NCBI GenBank assembly: GCA_900545805.1
Contig: URAL01000003.1
Coordinates: forward strand, 1-64,000
Source of the DNA: an uncultured Eubacteriales bacterium
GTDB taxonomy: Bacteria; Bacillota; Clostridia; Oscillospirales; Oscillospiraceae
DNA: 64,000 nucleotides
Direction of reading: 5' to 3'
In this document: piece by piece, positions 32,538-41,047 of the stretch
Position numbering within the stretch: the stretch's first letter is position 1
Layout: each line of letters starts with the position of its first letter
Made by a program: the position numbers and the translations under genes
The notes under the pieces: model-generated
The model's database searches: none
The model's input: only the letters and a program-made list of their open reading frames with translations
What the model was told of the DNA's origin: nothing

Positions 32538-33215
32538 GTGGTGCGCTTGACAGCGCTTTTTATCATCTTAATACTGCTGGCTGCCATCATGCTCATTCCT
32601 CTCGGAGTGTACGCATCATACATGGAGGGCAGCTTCACGGCATCTGCGCATGTGTGGTTTTATAAGCTCAGTCTGTATCCTCCGAAGGAAAAGAAGCCTA
32701 AGTCCGAGGAACCGACAGAGACCGATACGGAAAATGAGGAAAAGCCCAAAAAAAGCTTTTCGCCAGACTTTACGCCGGGCGACTGGCTTGAGCTTGCAAG
32801 ACTCGCCCTGCGAGCGCTCAGGCACTTAAAAAACGGAGTGTATTTTGACCTCATCAGGCTCACGGCGGTCATATCCGCGCCCGACCCGTATGATGCCGTA
32901 ATGCGATATAATGCGGTAAACGGCTTTATCGGCTCCGCGATACCTTTTTTTGAGAGCGAGTTTTGCGTTAAAAAGAAAGAGATATACATCGGACTTGATA
33001 TGAACGGCGGCGAAGGCAATGCTGAATTTGAGCTTTCCGCATCCGTAAGAATTGGAACGATTCTGGCATTGGGATTTGCCGCAGGCTTTGGATTTCTGAA
33101 AATTCTGATAAAAAACAGGATACGGCGTATCCGTGAAAGGGTGGCATGCAATGGAGAACAACAAACTGAGCGAAATGATGCAGTCAACAATGAGCAGCAT
33201 CAAGGATCTTGTTGA
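32538..33215 (+). CDS. DUF2953 domain-containing membrane protein (YtfI-like)
   Basis: A protein of about 225 residues with one N-terminal membrane segment (about 5-27), a charged linker with KKPKSEEPTETDTENEEKPK, and a conserved region DLIRLTAVISAPDPYDAVMRYN typical of DUF2953, then a C-terminal hydrophobic stretch and a polar tail. In B. subtilis the homologous ytfI precedes ytfJ (gerW) as here, so a sporulation role is likely though not shown. The start is uncertain: GTG at 32538 or 32541, or the nearby TTG. Its 3' end overlaps gerW by 65 bases in another frame. Confidence 0.8.
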   Translation: MVRLTALFIILILLAAIMLIPLGVYASYMEGSFTASAHVWFYKLSLYPPKEKKPKSEEPTETDTENEEKPKKSFSPDFTPGDWLELARLALRALRHLKNGVYFDLIRLTAVISAPDPYDAVMRYNAVNGFIGSAIPFFESEFCVKKKEIYIGLDMNGGEGNAEFELSASVRIGTILALGFAAGFGFLKILIKNRIRRIRERVACNGEQQTERNDAVNNEQHQGSC

Positions 33216-33528
33216 GGTAAACAACATCGTCGGCGAGCCCATAGTTACTCCCGACGGCCAGACTATTATTCCCGTATCGAAGCTGAGCTTCGGCTTCGGA
33301 GGCGCAGGAGGCGATTCACTCGGCGGCAGCAAGCAGGGCTACGGCGGCGGCAGCGCGGCTGCCGTTAAGATAGAGCCGATCGGCTTTCTCGTCGTCAAGG
33401 ATGACGGCGTGCGCATGATAAACGTCGCACCTCCGGCGAAAAACGGCGTTGACAGGATCATTGACATGGTGCCTGACGTCATGGATAAAATAGAAAGCAT
33501 CGCAAATACTAATAAGAAGACCGATTAA
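33151..33528 (+). CDS. gerW: GerW family sporulation protein (YtfJ)
   Basis: A 125-residue protein with NNIVGEPIVTPDGQTIIPVSK, a glycine-rich loop GFGGAGGDSLGGSKQGYGGG, and the strand-turn-strand KIEPIGFLVVKDDGVRMINV, the GerW signature. GerW is needed for normal spore germination in B. subtilis and is found in the forespore. The ATG at 33151 follows AAAGGGTGG. It overlaps the DUF2953 gene upstream and is followed 55 bases later by a D,D-carboxypeptidase gene. Confidence 0.92.
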   Translation: MENNKLSEMMQSTMSSIKDLVEVNNIVGEPIVTPDGQTIIPVSKLSFGFGGAGGDSLGGSKQGYGGGSAAAVKIEPIGFLVVKDDGVRMINVAPPAKNGVDRIIDMVPDVMDKIESIANTNKKTD

Positions 33529-33583
33529 AACAAGCCGATTTCGTCAATAATAAGCACTGCCCGGAAAGGTGGTGCTTATTTTT

Positions 33584-34723
33584 ATGGATAAAATCATTTC
33601 TGTCTTTTTGGCTGCCGGTATCGTGCTTTCTCTGCTGCCGTTTTCGGCTCTCGCCGACGAGGAGCACGAGCTGTCGGCGCACAGCGCGATAGTCCTGTGC
33701 GCGGATACCGGCGATGTGCTGTTTGAAAAAAATGCGGACGAGCGGATGCTCATTGCCAGCATAACAAAGATCATGACTGCCATTGTCGTTATTGAAAACG
33801 CCGAGCTTGACGATCAAATTGTTATAAAGCCCGAATGGAGCTCTGTCGAGGGCTCGAGCATGTATGCAAACCCGGGTCAAAGCTACACCGTGCGGGAGCT
33901 TTTATACGGTATGATGCTCAACTCCGGAAACGATGCCGCGGCGGCTTTGGCATGCACTCTCTGCGGCAATGAGAGCAGCTTTGCCGAGAAAATGAACGAA
34001 AAGGCCCGTGAGCTCGGCCTCGAAAACACATCGTTTTGCAATCCGCACGGCCTGGATAACGAGGGGCATTATTCAAGTGCCCGCGATATGGCAAGACTCA
34101 CTGCTTACTGCATGAAAAATGATACCTTTAAAAGCATCGTATCGACAAACTGCGCTGTCATAAAGGGCGTGACTTATTATAATCATAACCGCCTGCTGCG
34201 CGAATATGAGGGCTGCATCGGTGTAAAAACAGGCTATACCATAGCTGCCGGCAGAACGCTTGTCAGCTGCGCCGAGCGCGGAGGCATGAGACTTGTGTGC
34301 GTAACACTCAACGCCCCAGACGATTGGAACGATCACAAATATCTGCTGGATAAGGTGTTTTCGGATTATCGTATTGTGTTATATGATGCCGATAGCTTCA
34401 GGATCTCGCTCGATGTTGCCTCGGCCGCCGTTAGCATCGCTGAGGCCGTACCCGAAAACGAGATAAAGCTCCTTGTACGCTCGGATGATGAGCTCGACGT
34501 TAAGCTTGAAGTGCCGCGCATATTATTCGCCGGCGGAATAGAGGGGGAGAAGGTTGGAGTGCTCAGCGTATTTATAAACGGCTCTCTTGCGGCACAGGGG
34601 AATTTGGTTTATACTAAAAATATAAAGGTTGATCCCGCTCAGAGGCTAATGCCCTATGAGCGGATATTAAGAATATTTGATACGACGATCAGACCGTACT
34701 ATGTCGAAGGAGAAGCAAAATGA
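33584..34723 (+). CDS. D-alanyl-D-alanine carboxypeptidase (S11 family, DacF/DacB-like)
   Basis: A 379-residue penicillin-binding protein that trims the terminal D-Ala from peptidoglycan stem peptides. It has a signal peptide (about 1-24, ending SALAD), the active-site SITK with Ser59 and Lys62, SGN at 114-116, and KTG at 215-217, then a C-terminal beta-rich domain and a tail without an obvious membrane anchor. In Firmicutes several such enzymes are spore-specific (DacF, DacB); the preceding scpAB-DUF2953-gerW order is the dacF-like context. The ATG at 33584 is preceded by AAAGGTGG. Its stop overlaps the pseudouridine synthase gene by four bases. Confidence 0.9.
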   Translation: MDKIISVFLAAGIVLSLLPFSALADEEHELSAHSAIVLCADTGDVLFEKNADERMLIASITKIMTAIVVIENAELDDQIVIKPEWSSVEGSSMYANPGQSYTVRELLYGMMLNSGNDAAAALACTLCGNESSFAEKMNEKARELGLENTSFCNPHGLDNEGHYSSARDMARLTAYCMKNDTFKSIVSTNCAVIKGVTYYNHNRLLREYEGCIGVKTGYTIAAGRTLVSCAERGGMRLVCVTLNAPDDWNDHKYLLDKVFSDYRIVLYDADSFRISLDVASAAVSIAEAVPENEIKLLVRSDDELDVKLEVPRILFAGGIEGEKVGVLSVFINGSLAAQGNLVYTKNIKVDPAQRLMPYERILRIFDTTIRPYYVEGEAK

Positions 34724-35427
34724 AGCAGCGACTTCAAAAGCTTATATCCGCCGCAGGAATGGCATCACGCCGCAGGAGCGAGGAGCTTATAAAAATGGGA
34801 AAGGTGACCGTAAACGGCATCCCGGCCTCGCTCGGCGACAGCGCAGACCCCGAGACCGACATTATCTGTGTTGACGGCAGACTTTTAGCCGAGCCTGCCG
34901 AGCGGACGTACATAATGCTGTATAAGCCCCGTGGCTATGTAACAACATTAAAGGACGAAAAAAACCGGCGCTGCGTCAGCGAGCTTGTCAGGGACGTAGG
35001 CGTTCGACTGTATCCCGTGGGAAGGCTCGATATGTATTCCGAGGGGCTTCTTATCATGACCGATGACGGAGAATTTGCAAACCGGCTTATGCATCCATCA
35101 TCGCAGACGGATAAGACCTATCATGCTTGGGTCAAGGGTGCGTGCAGTGAAACGGCGCTCAAGGTGCTCAGAAGCCCGCTCGTCATAGACGGGTACAGAA
35201 TAAGTCCGGCTGAGGTCAAAGTCATAAGATCAGGCGAGGACTATACGCAGCTGTCTATCCGCATCCACGAGGGCAGAAATCGCCAAATCAGAAAAATGTG
35301 CGACTGCGCCGGCCTCAAGCTCACAAAGCTCAAGCGCATATCCGAGGGAAGCCTATCCATAGGTGCACTCAAGCCCGGCCATTGGAGGTATCTCACGGAA
35401 GATGAATTGCAAGATTTACTGATGTGA
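34720..35427 (+). CDS. RluB/RsuA family pseudouridine synthase
   Basis: A 235-residue enzyme with an N-terminal S4 RNA-binding domain (1-60, MKQRLQKLISAAGMASRRRSEELI) and a RsuA/RluB catalytic domain with the Asp motif GRLDMYSEGLLIMT, the family norm being GRLDxxTxGLL, and GRNRQIRKMCDCAG near the C-terminus. It pseudouridylates 23S (RluB type) or 16S rRNA. The location after scpAB and dacF matches B. subtilis rluB. It overlaps the upstream gene by four bases. Confidence 0.9.
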   Translation: MKQRLQKLISAAGMASRRRSEELIKMGKVTVNGIPASLGDSADPETDIICVDGRLLAEPAERTYIMLYKPRGYVTTLKDEKNRRCVSELVRDVGVRLYPVGRLDMYSEGLLIMTDDGEFANRLMHPSSQTDKTYHAWVKGACSETALKVLRSPLVIDGYRISPAEVKVIRSGEDYTQLSIRIHEGRNRQIRKMCDCAGLKLTKLKRISEGSLSIGALKPGHWRYLTEDELQDLLM

Positions 35428-35480
35428 TGAAACTCTTAAACTTGAAAACTTTTAGTTATCTGCCCCAAACACACGATTAT

Positions 35481-35521
35481 TTGCAAGTTTTGTGGGGATA
35501 AATTGCAAAATGCTATTGCAA
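35481..35521. promoter_or_regulatory. Three TTGCAA palindromes upstream of the RpiR gene
   Basis: The self-complementary hexamer TTGCAA occurs at 35481-35486, 35503-35508 and 35516-35521, the last two seven bases apart and the third also being the -35 box. This is a plausible autoregulatory operator for the SIS-domain regulator encoded downstream. Confidence 0.4.
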
Positions 35522-35544
35522 TTTCAGCGGATTGAAAGTAGAAT
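35516..35544 (+). promoter_or_regulatory. Promoter of the RpiR regulator gene
   Basis: TTGCAA (35516-35521) and TAGAAT (35539-35544) are 17 bases apart; the coding start is 33 bases further on. Confidence 0.55.
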
Positions 35545-35576
35545 AAGGCGTATGTTCTAACATGGAGATGATTATT

Positions 35577-36452
35577 ATGGAAAACGATCTTCTTAAAGTA
35601 CTTTCAAAGGGCAGTAATCAGTTTTCAAAAGGGCAGCGGATCATTGCAAAATACATTTTGAATAACTATGATAAGGCGGCGTTCATGACGGCCGGCAGAC
35701 TCGGAAAGATAGTCGGCGTAAGCGAGTCCACCGTTGTTCGTTTTGCTGCGGAGCTTGGCTATGACGGATATCCGAGCATGCGCAAGGCTCTGCAGGAAAT
35801 GATACGAAACAGGCTTACATCCGTGCAGCGTATTGAAGTGGCAAAGAGCATGATCGACGATAACGATATTGTGCGTTCTATAATCGGCAGCGACATTCAG
35901 AATCTTCAGGATACTCTTGAGGTACTAGAACAGGATAGATTCAATAAGTTTGTCGATTCAATCATAGAAGCAAAGAATATATACATTGTAGGCATGCGTA
36001 CATCTACTTCACTGGCGACCTTCCTTGGGCTGTATTTAAATCTTCTTCGCAGTAATGTGAACGTTATTCACGACACGGCCGCAAGCGAGGTCTTTGAACA
36101 GATAATCAGAATTGGAGAGGGTGATTTGTTTATCGCCATAAGCTTCCCACGCTACTCGAGCCATACGCTCGACGCGATGGAGTTTGCAAAAAAAATGGGC
36201 GCAATTACGGCAGCTATAACCGACGGACCCGCTTCGCCGCTTAACGGCATAGCTGATGTCTGTCTGCACGCAAAGAGCGACATGGTATCGTTCCTTGACT
36301 CGCTGGTAGCTCCCATGAGCCTTATTAACGCGATAATCATAGCCGTCGGTATAAAGAACAAGGAAAACCTCTCAAAGACCTTTGAGAGGCTCGAGACAAT
36401 CTGGTCTGAAAATAAAGTCTATGAACAGGCCGAGCATGGCGGTATAACATGA
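35577..36452 (+). CDS. RpiR/MurR family transcriptional regulator
   Basis: A 291-residue regulator with an N-terminal RpiR helix-turn-helix (about 1-75, with FMTAGRLGKIVGVSESTVVRFAAELGYDGYPSMRK) and a C-terminal SIS sugar-phosphate binding domain (about 110-270, with NIYIVGMRTSTSLATFL and LFIAISFPRYSSHTLDAMEFAKK). Such proteins sense phosphosugars and control their metabolism; the effector here is unknown. The ATG at 35577 follows GGAG by nine bases. The SIS domain and the TTGCAA boxes in front suggest autoregulation. It overlaps the flavoprotein gene by four bases, so the two are one unit. Confidence 0.9.
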   Translation: MENDLLKVLSKGSNQFSKGQRIIAKYILNNYDKAAFMTAGRLGKIVGVSESTVVRFAAELGYDGYPSMRKALQEMIRNRLTSVQRIEVAKSMIDDNDIVRSIIGSDIQNLQDTLEVLEQDRFNKFVDSIIEAKNIYIVGMRTSTSLATFLGLYLNLLRSNVNVIHDTAASEVFEQIIRIGEGDLFIAISFPRYSSHTLDAMEFAKKMGAITAAITDGPASPLNGIADVCLHAKSDMVSFLDSLVAPMSLINAIIIAVGIKNKENLSKTFERLETIWSENKVYEQAEHGGIT

Positions 36453-37678
36453 CAAAGCTCAGTGCTGACGCAGTTATCATCGGCGGCGGCGCAGCCGGCA
36501 TGATGTGCAGCCTTATTGCAGCGCAGCGAGGTCTTGATGTTATACTGCTTGAGCCGAACAAGATGCTCGGCCGCAAGGTGCGCATAACCGGCAAGGGACG
36601 CTGTAATGTTACGAATAACTGCGACATAAAGGACTTTCTTGACAACATACCCGGTGACGGGAGGTTTTTATACAGTGCACTCAGCAAGTTCTCGCCTCGA
36701 GACACGATGAGATTTTTTGAATCGCTCGGTCTGCCGCTCAAAACCGAGCGCGGAAACAGGGTCTTTCCGGTGTCGGACAACGCAAATGACGTTGCAGGGA
36801 CGCTGACCCGTAATATTGAGCGCAGCGGCGTTCAGCGTATACGCGAGAGTGCAGAGCATATAATCTGCGAAAACGACGCCGTATGCGGCGTTAAGACAGG
36901 ATCCGGCGTTATCGGCTGCCGTGCCGCCGTCATATGCACAGGCGGACTTTCATATCCGCTCACGGGCTCGACGGGAGCCGGCTATAAAATGGCTCGGGAG
37001 CTTGGTCACAGCATAACGACCTGCCGTCCGTCGCTCGTTCCTCTGGAAAGCAATGATGAATACTGCGCGCAGATGCAGGGTTTTTCGCTCAAAAACGTGA
37101 CACTCTCGGCATATGAGGACGATAAGCTTATTTTCCGTGAGCTCGGCGAAATGCTGTTTACGCATTTCGGCGTATCGGGACCGCTGGTGCTGTCGGCAAG
37201 CTCGCATATGCGCAATTTCGGCAGGGCGAAATATCGCCTGAGTATTGACCTCAAGCCCGCGCTCGATGAGAAAAAGCTCGACGCGAGACTTCTGCGCGAC
37301 TTTGAAAAGTACGCAAACCGTGATTTTGCAAACTCGCTGTGCGATCTTGCGGGAAAAACGATGATACCCGTTCTCGTTGAGCTGTCCGGGATCCCGCCGG
37401 AGGAAAAGGTGAATTCCATAACCAGAGAGCAGCGCCATGCGCTTTTGAAGCTTTTTAAAGAATTCCCCGTGTCGATCTCCGGGCCGCGCCCCATTGATGA
37501 GGCCATAGTCACCTCCGGCGGTGTTGCGACAAGGGAGATAAACCCGCGCACCATGGAGTCGAAGCTCGTAAGCGGACTTTACTTTGCCGGAGAGGTTATG
37601 GATCTTGACGCGTACACAGGCGGCTTTAATCTGCAGATCGCGTGGTCAACGGCATACGTTGCCGCAAATTCGTTATAA
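36449..37678 (+). CDS. NAD(P)/FAD-dependent oxidoreductase (HI0933/BaiN family)
   Basis: A 409-residue flavoprotein with the N-terminal FAD-binding dinucleotide fold VIIGGGAAGMMCSLIAAQRG, the family motif GRKVRITGKGRCNVTN, the CTGGLSYPLTGSTGAGY block, and the C-terminal GLYFAGEVMDLDAYTGGFNLQIAWSTAY. Members are often called aminoacetone oxidase-like or BaiN; physiological substrates are uncertain. The gene overlaps the RpiR regulator by four bases and is followed by cmk, the order seen in many Clostridia. Confidence 0.9.
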   Translation: MTKLSADAVIIGGGAAGMMCSLIAAQRGLDVILLEPNKMLGRKVRITGKGRCNVTNNCDIKDFLDNIPGDGRFLYSALSKFSPRDTMRFFESLGLPLKTERGNRVFPVSDNANDVAGTLTRNIERSGVQRIRESAEHIICENDAVCGVKTGSGVIGCRAAVICTGGLSYPLTGSTGAGYKMARELGHSITTCRPSLVPLESNDEYCAQMQGFSLKNVTLSAYEDDKLIFRELGEMLFTHFGVSGPLVLSASSHMRNFGRAKYRLSIDLKPALDEKKLDARLLRDFEKYANRDFANSLCDLAGKTMIPVLVELSGIPPEEKVNSITREQRHALLKLFKEFPVSISGPRPIDEAIVTSGGVATREINPRTMESKLVSGLYFAGEVMDLDAYTGGFNLQIAWSTAYVAANSL

Positions 37679-37691
37679 GGATGGATATGCT

Positions 37692-38381
37692 ATGATATCA
37701 ATAGCCATCGACGGCCCGTCCGGCGCCGGAAAGAGCACAATATCCCGAAAAGCGGCTGAGATATTCGGCTTTATATACGTCGATACAGGCGCTATATACA
37801 GGACCATAGGCCTTGCCTCAAAAATACGCGGCATCAGCCTTGACGATAAGGCGGCCGTCATGGAAATGCTGACTAAGCTTAATATAGAGTTAAAATACAA
37901 TGAGTCCGGCGAGCAGCATATGTATCTTGACGGAAAGGATGTTTCCCGGGACATACGTCTGCCCGAGGTGTCAATGCTTGCGTCGAAGGTCTCGGCAATA
38001 CCCGAGGTGAGAACCTTTCTTGTTGATATGCAGCGCGATATGGCAAAGAAATACGACGTTATCATGGATGGACGCGATATAGGAACGGTCATATTGCCGG
38101 ATGCCGATCTTAAGATATTTCTCACCGCCGACGTTAATGACCGCGCACAGCGCCGCTATGAAGAGCTCCGTACAAAGGGAATGTTAAAGCCGTTTGACGA
38201 GGTTCTCGCCGAGATGAAGCAGCGCGACGAGCAGGATACGCTTCGTGCGGCAGCGCCATTAAAAGCCGCCGAGGATGCTGTTATGCTTGACACGAGCGGG
38301 AATACGCTTGAGCAGAGCATTGCGGAGGTCTGCCGTCTTATTGCTGACAGAACGGGCAGAAGATTCGGTGGCTTAGCATGA
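37692..38381 (+). CDS. cmk: Cytidylate kinase
   Basis: A 229-residue (d)CMP kinase. It has the P-loop [15 protein letters not shown], the YVDTGAIYR lid-substrate segment, MDGRDIGTVILPDADLKIFLTA with the Asp-Arg pair that binds CMP, and RRYEELRTKG. It supplies CDP for nucleic acid and lipid synthesis. The ATG at 37692 follows AAGGATGG. It overlaps ispH-rpsA by four bases; cmk followed by ispH and the S1 gene is a well-known Clostridial arrangement. Confidence 0.95.
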   Translation: MISIAIDGPSGAGKSTISRKAAEIFGFIYVDTGAIYRTIGLASKIRGISLDDKAAVMEMLTKLNIELKYNESGEQHMYLDGKDVSRDIRLPEVSMLASKVSAIPEVRTFLVDMQRDMAKKYDVIMDGRDIGTVILPDADLKIFLTADVNDRAQRRYEELRTKGMLKPFDEVLAEMKQRDEQDTLRAAAPLKAAEDAVMLDTSGNTLEQSIAEVCRLIADRTGRRFGGLA

Positions 38382-40417
38382 ACAGAATCATAACAGCCAA
38401 AAGCGCGGGCTTCTGCTTCGGCGTGAGCCGCTCGGTCGATATGGCGCAGAGGCTCCTTGAGGCAGGCGGCGCGTATTCGCTCGGCCAGCTCATACACAAT
38501 GATGATGTTGTACGCCGTTTTGAAAAAGAGGGACTTCGTGTGATAAGCTCGCCCGACGAGCTGCCGCAGGGTGCGCGGGTCATGATACGCTCGCACGGTG
38601 TTTCAAAAGACATATACAGGCAGCTTGAGGACAGAGGAGCGGAGATAACAGATGCTACCTGCCCAAAGGTAAAGCGTATACATGAGCTTGTAAGCTCAGC
38701 ACACAGCGAGGGGAGATTTGTCGTCATAATCGGCATGCACGGACACCCGGAGGTTGAGGCCGTAAAGGGCTGGTGCGGCGACTGCGTTATATGCGAAAAT
38801 ACCGTAGAATTAGACGAGTGGTACGGAAAATTCGGCGAATTGTTGGATAAACCGATGACGATGGTAGTCCAAACGACCCAAACTCGTAGTAATTTTACCG
38901 AATGTGCAAGTTTCTTAAAAAAAAGATGTACAAATCTTCAAATCTTTGATACAATATGCGGTGCAACATCCATGCGTCAGGAAGAAGCCGCAAAATTGGC
39001 GGCAGAGTGCGATGCAATGGTCGTCATAGGCGGCAAGCACAGCGCCAACAGCGTTCACCTTTCGGTGATATGCTCTGAGCTTTGCCCTAATGTTCAGTTT
39101 ATTGAAAATGCAGATGAGCTGGATACAGACAAGCTCAGGAATGCCTGTACCGTCGGCATTACGGCAGGAGCGTCCACGCCTGCGTGGATAATTAAGGAGG
39201 TAAGTAACAAGATGAGCGAAGAAATCAAAATTGATGCTGCTGCAGCAGAAGAGAAGGAGATGTCCTTCGACGAAATGCTGGAGGAATCCATCAAGACTAT
39301 ATATAATGGAGATAAGGTAACCGGCACTGTCGTTGCCATTACCGGCACTGAAGTCAGTGTCGATATCGGCACCAAGTATTCAGGCTTCATTCCCACCACT
39401 GAGTTCACCGATGACGGCATTAAGGTTGAAGACGCTGTCAAGGTCGGCGATACCATTGAAGCAGTCGTTGTCCGAGTTAACGATGTCGAAGGCACCGTTA
39501 TGCTCTCCAAAAAGCGCCTTGATGCAGCGAAGAGCTGGACTATGGTCGAAGAGGCCGTCGAAAGCGGCGAGTTTCTTGAAGGCACCGTTACTGAGATCAA
39601 CAAGGGCGGCGTAGTAGTTAATGTCAATGGCATTCGCGTATTTGTTCCGGCTTCTCAGTCCGGTCTGCCAAAGGAAGCGGATATGAATCAGCTTCTCAAA
39701 CAGAAAGTTCGCGTTAAGATCACAGAGGTCAACCGCAGCCGCAAGCGCGTCGTCGGTTCCATCCGTGCCGTCGCTCAGAAGGAGCGCCGCGAAAGGGCAG
39801 AGGCAATCTGGAATGAGATGGAGGTCGGCAAGAAGTATCACGGTGTCGTCAAGTCCATGACCAGCTATGGCGCATTTGTCGATATCGGCGGCATCGATGG
39901 CATGGTTCACGTCTCCGAAATGAGCTGGAGCCGCATAAAGAACCCCGCCGAGGTATTTAATATCGGCGACGAGGTTGATGTCTATGTAATCAGCTTCGAC
40001 AAGGAAAAGAAAAAAATCTCCCTCGGCTACAAGGATCCCAATGAGAATCCCTGGGTCAAGTTCACCACCACCTATAATGTAGGTGATACTGCCGAGGTCA
40101 AGATCGTAAAGCTTATGACCTTCGGTGCTTTTGCCGAAGTTCTGCCCGGCGTTGACGGCCTGATCCACATTTCTCAGATTGCAAACCGTCGTATCGGCAA
40201 GCCCGAAGAGGTTCTCTCTGTCGGCGATGTTGTCGAGGCTAAGATTACCGCTATCGACACCGAGAACCACAAGATATCTCTGTCCATCCGCGCACTCGCA
40301 GAACCTGCAGCCGCTGAGGTCAAAGAAGTCCCCGAGGTTGAGGATAACGGCGAGGACGCGCTCGTCTACGAAGTATCCACCAATGGCGAAGCTAAGGGCG
40401 AGATAGTCGAAGAGTAA
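38378..40417 (+). CDS. ispH: 4-hydroxy-3-methylbut-2-enyl diphosphate reductase fused to ribosomal protein S1
   Basis: A 679-residue bifunctional protein. Residues 1-278 are IspH, the last enzyme of the MEP isoprenoid pathway, with the iron-sulfur ligands Cys13 (GFCFGV), Cys95 (DATCPKV) and Cys194 (DTICGAT) and the GGKHSANS substrate motif. Residues from about 279 are a ribosomal S1-like protein with four S1 RNA-binding domains (about 304-376, 388-458, 475-546, 563-636) and an acidic tail. IspH-S1 fusions are known in Clostridia. The reading frame is continuous, but an AAGGAGG precedes an internal ATG at the junction, so free S1 may also be made. A short AT-rich stretch lies within the IspH part at about 38800-38960. 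It ends at a strong terminator. Confidence 0.94.
   Translation: MNRIITAKSAGFCFGVSRSVDMAQRLLEAGGAYSLGQLIHNDDVVRRFEKEGLRVISSPDELPQGARVMIRSHGVSKDIYRQLEDRGAEITDATCPKVKRIHELVSSAHSEGRFVVIIGMHGHPEVEAVKGWCGDCVICENTVELDEWYGKFGELLDKPMTMVVQTTQTRSNFTECASFLKKRCTNLQIFDTICGATSMRQEEAAKLAAECDAMVVIGGKHSANSVHLSVICSELCPNVQFIENADELDTDKLRNACTVGITAGASTPAWIIKEVSNKMSEEIKIDAAAAEEKEMSFDEMLEESIKTIYNGDKVTGTVVAITGTEVSVDIGTKYSGFIPTTEFTDDGIKVEDAVKVGDTIEAVVVRVNDVEGTVMLSKKRLDAAKSWTMVEEAVESGEFLEGTVTEINKGGVVVNVNGIRVFVPASQSGLPKEADMNQLLKQKVRVKITEVNRSRKRVVGSIRAVAQKERRERAEAIWNEMEVGKKYHGVVKSMTSYGAFVDIGGIDGMVHVSEMSWSRIKNPAEVFNIGDEVDVYVISFDKEKKKISLGYKDPNENPWVKFTTTYNVGDTAEVKIVKLMTFGAFAEVLPGVDGLIHISQIANRRIGKPEEVLSVGDVVEAKITAIDTENHKISLSIRALAEPAAAEVKEVPEVEDNGEDALVYEVSTNGEAKGEIVEE
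39194..39214 (+). promoter_or_regulatory. Internal ribosome binding site at the IspH-S1 junction
   Basis: AAGGAGG (39194-39200) lies 11 bases before an in-frame ATG (39212-39214, Met279) that starts the S1 part. The motif is as strong as those of real gene starts in this window, so separate translation of an S1 protein of about 401 residues is plausible. Confidence 0.5.
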
Positions 40418-40438
40418 TACAGTTTAACATCCTGTAAT

Positions 40439-40468
40439 AGCCTGCCGCATGTGCGGCAGGCTGTTTTT
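40439..40468 (+). terminator. Terminator after ispH-rpsA
   Basis: AGCCTGCCGCA pairs with TGCGGCAGGCT around a two-base loop (11 bp), followed by GTTTTT. Confidence 0.87.
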
Positions 40469-40500
40469 ATTGAAAAACCAACGGAATCGCGTTAATTTCC

Positions 40501-40529
40501 TTGCAAAAAAACAACATTTTGTGTATAAT
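40501..40529 (+). promoter_or_regulatory. Promoter of carD-ispD-ispF
   Basis: TTGCAA (40501-40506) and a perfect TATAAT (40524-40529) are 17 bases apart, preceded by the ispH-rpsA terminator. Confidence 0.75.
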
Positions 40530-40559
40530 TATATTAATCGATTCTAAGGAGGAGTGGTC

Positions 40560-41042
40560 TTGTTCAAGATTGGCGATTACATTGCACATCCGATGCACGG
40601 CGCGGGCGTTATTGAGAGTATTGTTACTAAAAAAATCAACGGCGCTCAACGGGACTACTATGTCCTTAAGCTGCCCGTGGGTGATATGGTCGTTATGGTG
40701 CCGGTAGTCGGCTGTGAGGATATAGGCGTGAGGGCTATAATATCCCGCAGCGAGGCCGAAAATGTTTTTGACGCATTTAACGAGCTTGAAATATCCATGA
40801 CACAGAACTGGAATAAGCGTTACCGTGAGAATATGGATAAGATAAAAAGCGGGAATCTGCTTGATGTTGCGGCTGTTGTAAAGGGGCTTATGTGCAGGGA
40901 TAATGAGCGCGGCCTTTCTACCGGCGAGCGTAAAATGCTCCATTCGGCAAAGCAGATACTCATATCCGAGCTCGTAGTTGCCACCGAGATGGATTATGAT
41001 GGGGTTGAAAGAAGATTGTGCTCGGCACTTAAAGAGGGGTAA
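40560..41042 (+). CDS. carD: CarD family transcriptional regulator
   Basis: A 160-residue protein with the RNA polymerase-interacting domain of CarD/TRCF at the N-terminus (FKIGDYIAHPMHGAGVIESI, YYVLKLPVGDMVVMVPV) and a helical C-terminal DNA-binding domain (VVKGLMCRDNERGLSTGERKML). CarD-type proteins bind the beta subunit and stabilise open promoter complexes. The start is a TTG (40560-40562) seven bases after AAGGAGG, giving the family N-terminus MFKIGD; a GTG two codons earlier would overlap the ribosome binding site. In Clostridia carD commonly precedes ispD and ispF, as it does here. Confidence 0.9.
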   Translation: MFKIGDYIAHPMHGAGVIESIVTKKINGAQRDYYVLKLPVGDMVVMVPVVGCEDIGVRAIISRSEAENVFDAFNELEISMTQNWNKRYRENMDKIKSGNLLDVAAVVKGLMCRDNERGLSTGERKMLHSAKQILISELVVATEMDYDGVERRLCSALKEG

Positions 41043-41047
41043 GCATA

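Noticed and set aside
35428..35480. Terminator after the pseudouridine synthase gene
   Set aside because: No convincing GC-rich stem with a T tract is visible in this AT-rich gap.
39380..40270. A 296-codon minus-strand open frame opposite the S1 domains
   Set aside because: An antisense shadow produced by codon bias of the S1 repeats; no start signal or family similarity.
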